Source of the DNA: Cycas panzhihuaensis
Taxonomy: Eukaryota; Cycadophyta
Length of the DNA: 64,000 nucleotides
NCBI GenBank assembly: GCA_023213395.1
Contig: CM041465.1
Location: 201,445,741 to 201,509,740, forward strand
Reading direction: 5' to 3'
Part shown: one piece after another, positions 1-10,528 of the stretch
How positions within the stretch are numbered: position 1 is the first letter of the stretch
Layout of the letters: each line of letters opens with the position of its first letter
The notes under the pieces: generated by a model
The model's input: only the letters and a program-made list of their open reading frames with translations
What the model was told of the DNA's origin: nothing
Database searches by the model: none
Translations under genes and position numbers: made by a program

Positions 1-691
1 ATTAAGAAGAAAAACATGGGAAATGCACACAGAATAGAGAGGAGAGCGATAAAAACCAAGATGAAATCACTTTGACTAATCTTAGATCTGGGCTAGAGTG
101 TCTACACAGGGGGCACCCAACTAGGGTAGATAGGATTCTATAAAAAAATTTCAAAAATATTTGAAGAAGACAAAGACAATTTGTGAGAAACTTGAAAAAC
201 TAGAGCCAAGTCAACTTAGGTGACTAGATCTCACCATAGATGAGACAAATTGATGCAAGATTTTAGGGGTAGCTAGATGTCCAGGATAGCTAGTCATTGG
301 TAAATTTTCAACCCAAATAGAGCTTTGTGGAGCAATAATAAAGCAGAGGAGCAAAACTAGCTCAAAATAAAGAACAAAGGTTCAGAGAGAGATTTCTCTC
401 AGAATAGGCAACTAAATCATGAATGGTTTTTACCACAGGCTAGAGAATTCAACATTGATTGTAATGAGTAGTCATATAATGTAGTTTTGTTCAAATATAG
501 AGAAGCTTGAATAGATAAAAAATAATGGAGTTATGCGGTAAATCAAACAAAAATATATAAATGGAAAAATCAAATAATATAAATGATTATTTTATAAAGT
601 TGAACTTTAATAAAATGTAATATTATTTCACATACTAATATAAATGGGAAATGAGTCATGGAGCTTGCCAAGATTTATCTCTGATACCATA
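1..691 (-). mobile_element. Copia-type element D, leader and internal start (partial)
   Basis: The minus strand shows a methionine-initiator-type primer binding site at 678-689, reading TGGTATCAGAGA, two bases inside the LTR at 692-1012. The stretch to the left edge is therefore the 5' leader or early gag of a minus-strand LTR element running out of the window. No gag or pol motif could be read in 1-677, so copia membership is inferred from the short LTR and the PBS only. It could instead be a non-autonomous element. Confidence 0.5.
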
Positions 692-1012
692 TGAAGGTTT
701 TGGTGGAGAGCATAGCAGAGCAGTTAACCAGAATAACTTAATCCATAGTGTAAAACATGGATAGTGACTTTGTATTAACCCATATTGCTCAAAGTACATA
801 AAAAATCCTTGATAAGGTGGTGTTGATAAACACTAGGATATAGAAGCCCATGACATATATACTTTTGAGGGAGGAGAAAAACCTCCTCAACCTCTAATTT
901 AAATTATTATAAAATAATACAAACATTAAATATACACTTACCTAACTTACCATTAAGGCTTGTATGCTGCATGTTCCAAATGTGGGGTCATGTGATGAGT
1001 ATTAATCTAACA
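692..1012 (-). repeat. 5' LTR of element D
   Basis: Read on the minus strand this 321-bp segment begins TGTTAGATTAA and ends CTTCA, with the PBS directly after it. It interrupts the reverse transcriptase region of copia element C: the reading from 1018 upward fits copia RT, while the reading below 1012 does not. The partner LTR lies outside the window, so the target duplication (tattc expected, from 1013-1017) cannot be tested. Confidence 0.65.
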
Positions 1013-1017
1013 TATTC

Positions 1018-3330
1018 CATCAGGAGATAAATATCCTCTTTTTACCTTACCAAGGTTCAATGCCTAAGAAGTAGTGCATTAGTCCCAAATCTATCATCTT
1101 AAATTCTTTGTATATATCTTTATTAAATCCTTGGGATAGGTAATCATTATTCCTAGTGCATACTAGATCATCAATATATAAACCCACAATTAGTATTGAA
1201 CTTCTTCTTAATTTGATATATAAATTAGGATCTTATTAGCTTCTTTAGAATCCTTTATCTTTGAAATATTTATCAATCTGAGAGTACCAAGCTCTAGGTG
1301 CTTGCTTGAGTTCATACAAGGCCATTTTAAGTTTATAGACCTTATCTTCTTTTTCTTTAGGTTGTTAAACATAAATTTCTTTATCTATATAGTCATTCAA
1401 GAAGGTACTTTTTTATATCTATTTGATGTACTATATAATCTTGTTATGTAGTTAAGGCCATAATTAACCTAACTATTTTTAACCTTGCAATATGTATAAA
1501 TATTTCATTATAATCTATGCCCTTAATTTGAGCATAGCCCTTTACAACTAACCTTGCCTTATACTTATCAATAGACCCATCTAATTTATACTTAGTCTTA
1601 TTGACTCATTTTATCCCAATAGTATTTTTGCTATGTGGCAAATCCACTAACTCCCATGTGTTATTTTTTACTAAGGCATTATGCTCCTCCTTCATTACAT
1701 TCTTCCATTCATGTTGATTATTTATCTCTTCGAAGTTGTAAAGCCCATTAGACACCATAGCCTGAGCTATAAGTGTAAAATTCACCCTTTGAGATCTTGT
1801 AGTCTTTACCTCAAAGTCTATGTCTAAAATATTTAAAGGGTTATAAGTCCTTTGTACCCATTCTGGGAACCTTTGATTTGAAGTACAAGGTCTTACTTCA
1901 TTTATATTAGGTATATTTATACTTTTAGGCTTTGAGTCCATTTCAACCATGATATTTTTGCCCTTATCTTTTTTAATAATTTCTTTTTGATAAAATTCAT
2001 CTTCCTTGAAGATAACATCCATGCTTATAATAATCCTTTTTCCTTTTAGATCATAAAGTTTATAGGATCTACAAGAGTCACAATATACTATAAAGATATG
2101 TTTGATATTTTTGTCATTTAACTTTGTTTTTTTTTTATTTAGGATATGTACATAAGTTATACATCCAAAAATTCTGAAGTGTTTAATGCTTGACTTATAA
2201 CCTATCCAAGCTTCTTCTAGTGTAACCCACCTTACTACTTTGGTGGTATATTAGTTTGATAAATAGACAATTGTGTGTATAACTTCTTCCTAATATTCAT
2301 TTCCTAAATGCTTATCCTAAAGCATAATCCTTACTATTTTAATAATTATCCTATCTTTTATTTTAACAACTATATTTTGTTAAGGGGTATAAGGATTTAT
2401 GAGGTGTTTCTATATTACAAAATATCTACAATACTCTTTAAGTTTATTTGAAATGAATTCTCCCATGTTCTTTGATCTTAGGGTCAAAATTCTAAGTCTA
2501 CTTTATCTTTTAATCATACTTCTAAAATCAATGAAATATTAAAGTGTATCTGACTTAAATTTAAGAAAATAAACTTAAATCATCCTTATGAAATCATCAA
2601 TGAATTTCACAAAAAACTTAGCTTGTCTAAGTGAAGGCACATCCATTAGACCATATAAGTTTATGTATGTCAATTAAAAGAGCCTATTAGTCCTATAACT
2701 TTTATTATGGAATTGTTCATTTTGTTATTTCCCAAGTATATATCCTTTATATATTTCCTTGCTATGTTCAAAAATTAGTAATCTAATCACCATGTCTATT
2801 TTTTTCATTATGGCCAAACTATTATAGTTCCTATGTCCATGTCTTTTATGTTATGTTTCACTATCTTCATTGATTGAAGCCTTTAAGGTATAAAAATCTA
2901 TTAGAGGAATAAGTAGTTTGAATAATTAATCACTAGTCATTTGTCCTTTGGCCACTATTGCCTTGCTCCTTAGTTTATCTTTGATAATGCATTCTCTATT
3001 ATTAAAAATTACTTTGTATTTGTATTTTATTATCTGTCCCACTGATAACAAAATTTTCTTAAGTGCTACAATATGAAGCACATCATGTATGTACCTTGTT
3101 TCTCTAAAATCTATTTATATGGAGATATTTCCTTTACCAACTACTACTTGATTGGTGTTATCACTAAATATAATCTTACATCTTTTGGGTGTGTCCAATT
3201 TTTTAAACTACTATTCTTTATAAGTCATGAGTGTAAAACATCTAGAATCTATGTACCAACTATTTTCTTCCTCATTGACTATCAAACTTGAAAAAAATAA
3301 TCTTTTATCTTGCATTTCTTTAATAATTAT
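1018..3330 (-). pseudogene. Copia element C: protease-integrase-RT (degenerate pol)
   Basis: On the minus strand, and with many stops and frame changes, the order is Ty1/copia. A protease-like W-x-LDSG stretch lies near 3240. A GAG-pre-integrase H-x3-GH segment lies near 2860, and integrase pieces from about 2750 to 2050 include an FIDDF-like region and a PYTPQQN-like motif. The longest open piece (2022-1606) is the integrase-to-RT spacer with the copia hallmark of an E-x5-N-x-TWELVDLP stretch. RT continues to about 1018, with an IDYNEIF-like motif and a damaged Y-x-DD region, and is then cut by element D. The element is an old, inactive copy. RNase H and the 3' LTR are not in the window. Confidence 0.75.
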
Positions 3331-3399
3331 ATTAGCAATCTCCATTTACAAACTTGATCTTTTTGCAAAGTAATTTTCTTCCAAGTGCTCATTTCTATA

Positions 3400-4220
3400 G
3401 TAATAAGAACATTAGATTATTTATCTATCCCTTGGACTTATTCTTATTTGTGCTTGGTTTCTACCCTTAGAACTTTGACCTCTACTTCTTTTTTTAGATA
3501 TATAATTTTGTCCTTAGGCTTGATTAAATTTGCCTTAAAAATATCTTTATCCTTGAAACTAATTTTATCCTTGAGAAGAATGACTTGGACCATGTCCTTG
3601 ATAATGGTCTTGACTTTGATAATAACCTTGTCCTTGATAGGCTTGACTTTATCTTTGAAATTGATTTTAATCTCTAGTTTGTTGACCTCTCCTGTGATTG
3701 TCCTCTATCTTTAGAACTTTGACCTTAAAATATGGGCCTAATTTTTACCTTGGTGGTAAATGCATACTTAAGAAAGTCACTTCCTTCCTTTTTCTTTTTC
3801 ATAAATAATAACATAAAACTTAATTAATCTATTTTAAGGGTACTTAGGTCCTTAGAGATCTCAATACTTGTGAAAACCATCTCAAATCTTTTAATATCAC
3901 TTACACATCTCAAGATTTTTTTAACTACTCTTTGCTCACTTTTTACCTCTCAAAAGCCCCTCATTTGCTTGAATAAGCTTAAGATTTTTGTAGTGAATTT
4001 ATTTATACCCTCATTATTATTCATCTTTGAGCTTTTAAACTTGCTCCTCAAAGTTTGAAGTTTTAATACTACTACTCCTTCATAAGTAGTCTTTAATGCA
4101 TCATATAATTCCTTCAATATAGATGCTTCACTTACCCTTAGAAATATGTAATCTTCTAAAAGTATAGAAGGCAAGTACTAATGCTTCATTGTCTCATTTT
4201 TCATTTTTCTTGCAGATCTT
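3400..4220 (-). pseudogene. Copia element C: gag, C-terminal part
   Basis: The open stretch 4174-3950 on the minus strand reads as copia gag of the UBN2 type: a W/L-Y-D-A-L-like segment, then a leucine-rich LQTLRSKF stretch and a helix ending in F-K-Q-M. Toward 3400 the reading is lysine-rich with a damaged C-x2-C-like motif, as expected for the nucleocapsid region. The N-terminal part lies 28 kb away at 32653-32819 because chromovirus A inserted at 4220. Coding capacity is lost through stops and frameshifts. Confidence 0.7.
4216..4220. repeat. Target site duplication of chromovirus A, left copy
   Basis: The five bases atctt abut the 5' LTR. The matching five bases after the 3' LTR (32653-32657) are atatt, one mismatch apart. 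Both flanks belong to the gag of copia element C, which supports a clean insertion. Confidence 0.65.
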
Positions 4221-4586
4221 TATAACATAAACCCACCTTTCCTAAGCACTAGTAAGCAAGAACCACTAAAGGGTTAAGGATTAATATTAGTTATTAATAT
4301 TTGTGCACAAGTTGTTAAGCCCTCTAATAAGATGTAAAGCCACTAGGGCCACCAATAGGATCATGGGAAGAAGACCCCTACATAACTATTTAAAAGGTTA
4401 ATTATTACTTATAAATGATTGTAAAGGATTATTATCTTTTGAAGAGAAAGTACTTCAACACTTCCTTTAGTGTTTAATATTGTTTTATGATTTATTTGCA
4501 TATTTTTTTCTAATTAAGGTGGTATTTAGATCTTATTTCTATTAAGCTATGTTTTCAAGGTTGATTTTCTAAAAAGAAATGCTCTA
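4221..4586 (+). repeat. 5' LTR of chromovirus A (366 bp)
   Basis: It matches the split 3' LTR (10434-10528 plus 32383-32652) along its length. The start reads TATAAC, probably from an original TGTAAC, and the end reads CTCTA against CTCCA in the 3' copy. The PBS follows after two bases. Confidence 0.85.
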
Positions 4587-4588
4587 AG

Positions 4589-4601
4589 TGATATCAGAGC
4601 C
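4589..4601 (+). other. Primer binding site of chromovirus A
   Basis: TGATATCAGAGCC differs by one base from the plant initiator-methionine tRNA complement TGGTATCAGAGCC and sits two bases after the 5' LTR. Confidence 0.8.
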
Positions 4602-5973
4602 AAAGCTAAGTTCATGATCGTGGGAAGCTACACAACAGATTAAAAAATTGAGAAATTTTTTCAGTCAAATTGAGTACTCTTTCTACCTAAGTAGAGATTG
4701 AGAAAAGATGTTCTCTTAGTACCCCCTCCACGGATATTGTAGAATAAAACTAACACCACTTATGAGTCATGACAGAAGGGGAATTTCTTCTCCTATGTAA
4801 TGCTTAATATTTTATTTTTTTCTTATGCTAATTTTTAGTTCAGTTTATTTATTTTAATTTCTATGCTAGAGTTGTCAGTCTAAGGGTAGATAACTCCACT
4901 TGGTAGCTACCCTTTCTCTCTCCCTCCTCTCTTTTCCAAGTAGATGACTCCATATATTGGCTACCCAAGTAGTTAGGTAGAGACCCTATACTTGGGGTCT
5001 TTAAAACTCATAAGGATCTATTAATCTGGTTAAGCACATTATGGATTTTTCATCTCTTGCATGAAGGATTGTAGATAACACTCCTAAATTAAGCCCTAGA
5101 TAAAAATTAGCTACAAAACCATACCTCCATGTACCTTCAAGTATATAAGAGGACCATTATAGGTCTTGATTCCTTCCTGACATAGCCAACCTACTGACCA
5201 TGAAAGTCTTATAGTATAGTGGTTAGTAGTTAGTGCTATGAAGTTACCTACCTTGCTATGAAGTTGCCTTCCTCAAACTTTTATATAAAAAGTTTATTAG
5301 TAGGCCTACAAGACCATGCATACCTTGTCTAGTGGTTGGTAGGACACCTTATATTACTTATATCCTACTTTGCATGCTCTACTTTTTTATTTAGATATCA
5401 AAACATAATATTTAAAATATAATAATAATAATGAAGAAAGAAAGAAAAAGAATAGGTCACTTCTTAGTTCACAAGGAATTTCAATTTCTATGATATTGTC
5501 TAAATTCAAAAACTGTTACTGCAGTTAGACTCATAGTATTTTATAAAAAATTAAGAATAATCATGCTTAATAATATGAGTCCATAGTAAAAAATTACCAT
5601 CAAAATATATATACCTTATTTTAATCAATACATTGTACTAGTTATTTTGCACTAAGTTAGTTTTTGTAGATAATTTTCATGCTTTTCAATACCTAGGTTG
5701 CCGATGGGCCCTGCCACTTTAAACTTGCCCTTAAATCTTATATATTCCATTTTGACAAGTTTTTTGTACTAATCTAAGTGATCTAGGTATCTTGTTTATG
5801 TAATTTTTAGGGTCAACAGGCTATAGACATCCTGCATCCCCCTCTTTACCCCCTTCTCTTCCTTATAACGACTCCCTAGTTCTTAAATCTTGTTCTTCTT
5901 TTATCTATCCTACTTTATCTATTTCCCTTCTTTCTACCCATTCCCTCTTCTTTATGCCCCTTCTATAATTCTA
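4602..5973 (+). other. Leader of chromovirus A, no gene seen
   Basis: This stretch runs from the PBS to the gag start. It contains pyrimidine-rich tracts but no readable coding motif. It is assigned by position only. Confidence 0.5.
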
Positions 5974-6900
5974 ATGGAAAAAACATAAGGAGAAAATTAT
6001 TGAATTGACCAATAACTTGAACAACTTTAAATAAGAGATCACCAGTAGATTCGACAACATCCTTATAAAATTAGATCTTGATGGCACAAAAGTAGAACTT
6101 CTTGTACATATATAATAACTACTACAACCTTAACTCCAAAGCATAGGGACTTCTAATATGATAGGCAATGCACCTCCTCCCTCTTTTAAGGAAGTAATAC
6201 ACCTATAAAAGGTTACCTACTAAGGTAGCCTCTTTTCCACCATAAAATCAGTATTCCTATCTTTGATCTAGATGTGAATAGAGAGTGCACTTAAAGGTAA
6301 ATTAATAAGTTGGAATCATACACACTCCACCTAATGCTAGAAGAAGATCAACTCTAGTATGCCTCCATCCACCTAGACAAACAAGCCAACCATTGGTTCA
6401 ATTGATAGAAAAGAGAATATCCTTCCCAGTTAAAGTGGTCAAATTTCACAAGTTATTTTTTTAAACAATATAAGGACATATGGAATCAATACTTTTTTAT
6501 TCAACTTAAGCAAACTATAATAATAGAGGCCTTTACCGATGAATTTTAAGCTTTATATAATTGCTCATCATAAAGCCAAGATTTGGACAAATAAATAGTG
6601 ATCAATATTTATATGGCTAAACTCTAAGATCATATTTAAATGAGACTAAAGACAATGGAAATTCACTCCTTTAAAGAAGCCTTCAAGTGGGCCTAAGTAG
6701 TAGAGGTTGAATTTACAACTAATAGACCCTCAAATGCTTGAAGGGATACTCCTTGGTTCTCCCACACTCAATAGTTAAACTTTTAGTCACCACAGCCCTA
6801 ATTTGATGATGATATTTATCCTCAATCTAACTTCATATGTCCTACACCATGACAGGATGATCCCACCCACTCAGCTAGTGATTAGTAGAATGATGACCCA
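5974..6900 (+). pseudogene. Chromovirus A gag (degenerate)
   Basis: A start near 5974 opens a reading that, with many stops, keeps the gypsy gag pattern: a Y-x-LHLMLEED-like stretch, ASIHLDKQANHWF with the conserved W near 6400, then F-x2-QYKDIW and an F-K-E-A-F-K-W-A helix near 6680. It would form the capsid in an intact copy. No zinc knuckle could be read with confidence. Stops occur every few dozen codons. Confidence 0.65.
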
Positions 6901-7139
6901 TCTACCAAATAAGTCCAAATTTTTCAAGTTAAATCATAATGTTAACTAGAGACTAGCCTTTATATATAGTATGCAAAAAAGTAGATTTCTAGATATGACC
7001 ACTTTTGTAAGGCACAATGCATGGTTTTTTTCCATTGACCTATCCCTATCCCCCAACAAATCCTTTGATTCTAAATTTGACCATGAGGTTGAATATGAAA
7101 CCTATAAAGACCCCACCATGGACCCTTAGCCCTAAGTAT

Positions 7140-7450
7140 CTTTATATGTTATCATCACCACTTCTTGCCCTAAACCCCTAAGTATTTGATGCATTTTTCA
7201 TAAGACTCCAATGTCAATCTTGATCGATGGTGGCATATCACTTAATTTTTTTGATATCTCTATATCCCAATAACTTAACCTATATATAGTACCAAAAACT
7301 AGCTTCATTTGTTCCCTACTAGGGCACTATAAGATCCATTATATTGGTGTTATTAAAAACTTTTAATTCATACCAACACCCACCTTTTAGTGCTAAATTT
7401 CTATGCATTGTTGATAGGAAAGTCTGATGCTCTCTTGGGGATTTAATAGT
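7140..7450 (+). pseudogene. Chromovirus A protease region
   Basis: The reading near 7220-7250 is L-I-D-G-G-I-S-L-N-F, the place and pattern of the gypsy aspartic protease core (D-x-G-A/S-x-x-N-F). The catalytic Asp is at 7226-7228. The remaining flap region is broken by stops. Confidence 0.6.
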
Positions 7451-7729
7451 TGTAAACCTTAGGGACTTATAGTACAAATAACTCACCTAATAACCCATTG
7501 ATTATATTCAAAGATCAAATCGATTGAAATCATAAAATTTATGGGATGTTCTCCCTTTAACCAAGTGGTCTCACTAGGACACATGATATGCCATCTTCAA
7601 TCTCACCTATGATACAGAATTTGCCTTAATAATATTCAAATCAAACCACAAATCCACCCATGTATTGAGGATGTTATTACCCAATATAAATAAGTATTTG
7701 CCCCTCTTCCCACCACTACTCTACTTGAT

Positions 7730-8520
7730 CATGGTCTACTATAACTCATACTTTCAAAAGAATAAAATTGAGAAACTCATAATCAAACTCAAGGACATGG
7801 CCATAATCTAGCTAATCAAAAGCCCTTATATGGATCTAATTGTCTTGGTTATAAAGAAGGATAATTTCTTCTACCTTCTACCTCTATATCAATTATAAAG
7901 AACTAAATAAAATTATCATAAAAAATAAGTTTTCCACCCCATACATAGACAACATGATGGATGGAATCCATGGCGTGACTATTTTTTCTAAGTTAGACCT
8001 TTAGTCTGGTTACTATAAGATCTAATTGCCCCAAAATTTTCCTATAAAATAATATTCTAGATACATCACAACCATTTTGAATTTCATACAATGCACTTTA
8101 GCCTTTGTAATACCCTAATAATTTTCAAGGCTCTCATGAACAAAAGTTTTGGCACCTATTTCCAAAAAAATTTCATAGTCTTCCTTGATGATATCCTCAT
8201 TTATTGTGCCTACCTCAATCACCACATCAAACACCTGAAACTCATTCTTCAAATATTACAAAACCACCAACTCTATACAAAATTATCTAAGTGTGAGTTT
8301 AGGCAATCCAAACTCCAATATTTAAGGCATATAATATTATCAGAAGGGGTATGCATAGACCCTGATAAAATATCTATCATATTGACTTGGCTAACACCAA
8401 CTACACTTACCTATCTACATACATTCATTGGCCTCATAATATTTTATTATCAGTTTGCATATAACTATGCCTCCCTCATTACCCCCTTAACTAATCTCCT
8501 TTGTAAAGATACCTTCTAAT
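7730..8520 (+). pseudogene. Chromovirus A reverse transcriptase
   Basis: The segment 8091-8519 is open for 142 codons and reads as the second half of a Ty3/gypsy RT. It has an F-x-LCN-x7-F-x-ALMNK stretch and the catalytic F-L-D-D at about 8181-8192. An HQLYTKLSKCEF stretch, the 'connection' Y-L-x-HII-x-SEGV and the W-x-TP-x-T-x4-LH-x-F-x-GL segment follow. Upstream (7880-8080) the palm N-terminus is recognisable as D-x-R/Y-x-LN-like and F-SKLDL pieces, but with stops. It makes cDNA from the element's RNA in functional relatives. This copy cannot. Confidence 0.85.
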
Positions 8521-8559
8521 AGTCCCTAGAAGCTAATGTTGGTTTTTCTCATATCAAGG

Positions 8560-8990
8560 GCTTAATAACCTCTACTCTAATCCTCATCACTCCCAATTTT
8601 AACCAACCTTTCCAAATTGAATGTGATGCCTCTAGATTTGACCTAGGTTTGGTCCTAATGTAAGATTATCATCCTATTGCATTTGAGAGCCAAAATTTGA
8701 AAGATAATGAGCTTTATCTCTCTACATACTAGAAGGAGATGAAAGTTATTCTTCATGCTATTGATAAATGGTGGAAATACCTCTTAGGCTTCAAATTTAC
8801 TATTCTCATGGACTGTTATAACCTTTATTGTCTGTTAGATCAACCAATTTTATCCAAAGAATAGGCTAAGTGGGTTAATCATCTATAGGTCTTTGACTTC
8901 ATAATATCATATAAAAAGGGCAAAGATAATACAGTCGCATATACCCTTTTATATCTACACCCTGATTCTTGTACTCCCAACCCTAGCTCC
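8560..8990 (+). pseudogene. Chromovirus A RNase H
   Basis: After the RT connection the reading shows F-x-I-E-C-D-A-S (first catalytic Asp, near 8625) and an A/I-A-F-E-S-x-x-L stretch. An E-L-Y-L-S-T-Y then K-E-M-K segment holds the catalytic Glu, followed by a D-x-Y-x-L-x-x-L-L region and a K-G-K-x-N-x-V-A motif near 8920. This is the usual gypsy RNase H. Three or more in-frame stops inactivate it. Confidence 0.75.
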
Positions 8991-9029
8991 ATGCTATAAC
9001 CAAGCCCCAACCTCTTTGGCTTGATAAAT

Positions 9030-10080
9030 TACATGTTGAAAACTAGGTCTAGCTTGACTATGTTAGTTGGAGTGAAAGTGTTTTTACCCACAAAGGTTGG
9101 TTAACCTTTAATAACCATCTACTCTTTAAAAATTACATCTTTCTACATCTATCCTCCTCATTCATTCCTAGAATCTTAATAGAATACTATTCTTCTCCCC
9201 TCAGTGGCCACTCAAGTTTCAATAAAACTTATCGACACATCCATGTTGATTTCTTTCAGTCTCATATGAAGACTACCATATTCACCTTTATATTAGCATG
9301 TGACACATGTTAGCAAAATAAAGTTGATACCAAAGCCCTTCCTAAACTTCTCTAACTATTAAATATTCTATATAGTAAGTAGTAGGATATTGCTATAGAC
9401 TTCATAATAGGCTTACCTTCATCTACTAGCCTTGATTCTATTTAGTTGGTCATTAATTTATTAACCAAGTATTCACACTTCCTCCCAATTCACACCTTAT
9501 ATATGTCCTCCTGCCTTACTGACTTATATGTCTAATTCATATTTTACCTTCATAACTTTCCCTTGACTATTGGTTGTGACTGAGGCCCCTAGTTCACCAT
9601 TTCCTTTTGGTAAAAACTCTATAAGCACATGTGTTCTACCTACCACCTGTAAAGCAGTGGCTAATTTGAGGTCCTGAACAAAACCTTGAAAACCTATCTA
9701 TGTTGTTTTGCTTAAGAATACCAAGCTAAGTGAACTTCTTAACTTTCTTTAGTAGAGTATTAGTATAACTCCTCTCACCATTCAACCATTGATATATCTC
9801 CCTTGTTGGCCCTCTATGGCTACCATCCCCCTTTCAACCATAACTTGGCTATAAACTTTTGAGTAGCCATAGTACAACAAAAGTTCCAAGAGATGGAATA
9901 AATCTTCCATACCCTTCAATAAAATATGACCTCCACTTGAAATCACATGAAGTAACTTACTAAACACCACTGATCTAATCAATTTTTTGACATTGGAGAT
10001 CTAGTATTCCTTTACCACTAACCTTATAAGTAACAATCTCTTAAGTCTCATTAAGGTCATTAACTCAACCCACAACATTA
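9030..10080 (+). pseudogene. Chromovirus A integrase
   Basis: The order is an H-x-H-like and C-x2-C zinc region (9200-9320, with DTCQQ-like residues and one stop), then D-F-I-I-G-L-P for the first catalytic Asp near 9400. A C-D-x-G-P-x-F-T-I-like second Asp lies near 9580 and an F-E-V-L-N-K-T-L with the Glu near 9670. The spacing fits DDE integrases. Many stops are present. The minus-strand open stretch over 9782-9982 is a shadow of this gene. Confidence 0.7.
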
Positions 10081-10239
10081 CAACTCTTATAAAATCCTCC
10101 ATAAAATTAGTGAAGCCACCTACACCCTTGAACTCTCCTTGAATACCAATATCCATAATGTCTTGCATGTCTCTTACCTAGAAAAATACCTTAGAGCAAA
10201 AGTTACACCCCACACAACCTTACCTATTACTACCAATGA

Positions 10240-10420
10240 ACAAACACTTATAATCCCACTTAATAAAATCCTTACCAACCACTAGCACTACCTTTAGAAT
10301 TATACTATTTCCAAGTATTTGGTATAGTAGGCTAGTTATGATATAGATGAAGCAACTTGAATCTAATGAGTTTATCTAAATAATATCCTCATCTTCAATG
10401 CTACAAGGACTGGGCATCTT
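10240..10420 (+). pseudogene. Chromovirus A chromodomain-like C-terminus
   Basis: Just before the polypurine tract the reading contains P-x-N-K-I-L, then I-S-K-Y-L-V, then D-I-D-E-A-T-W-I-E-S. This follows the chromodomain pattern of an aromatic cage strand and a W-x4-D/E-A-T-W-E segment. Such domains direct integration toward marked heterochromatin in chromoviruses. Assignment rests on motif spacing in a stop-ridden reading. Confidence 0.55.
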
Positions 10421-10430
10421 AAAGGGGAGG
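10421..10430 (+). other. Polypurine tract of chromovirus A
   Basis: AAAGGGGAGG lies three bases before the 3' LTR start and would prime second-strand synthesis. Confidence 0.75.
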
Positions 10431-10433
10431 ACC

Positions 10434-10528
10434 TATAATATAACCCCACCTTTCCTAAGCACTAACAAGTAAGAACCACTAAAGGGTTAAGGATTGATGT
10501 TAGTTACTAAGATTCGTGTGTAGGTCAT
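10434..10528 (+). repeat. 3' LTR of chromovirus A, first fragment
   Basis: It aligns with the first 95 bp of the 5' LTR. It ends with gtcat (10524-10528), the target duplication of E1, and resumes at 32378-32382 with the same five bases. Confidence 0.85.
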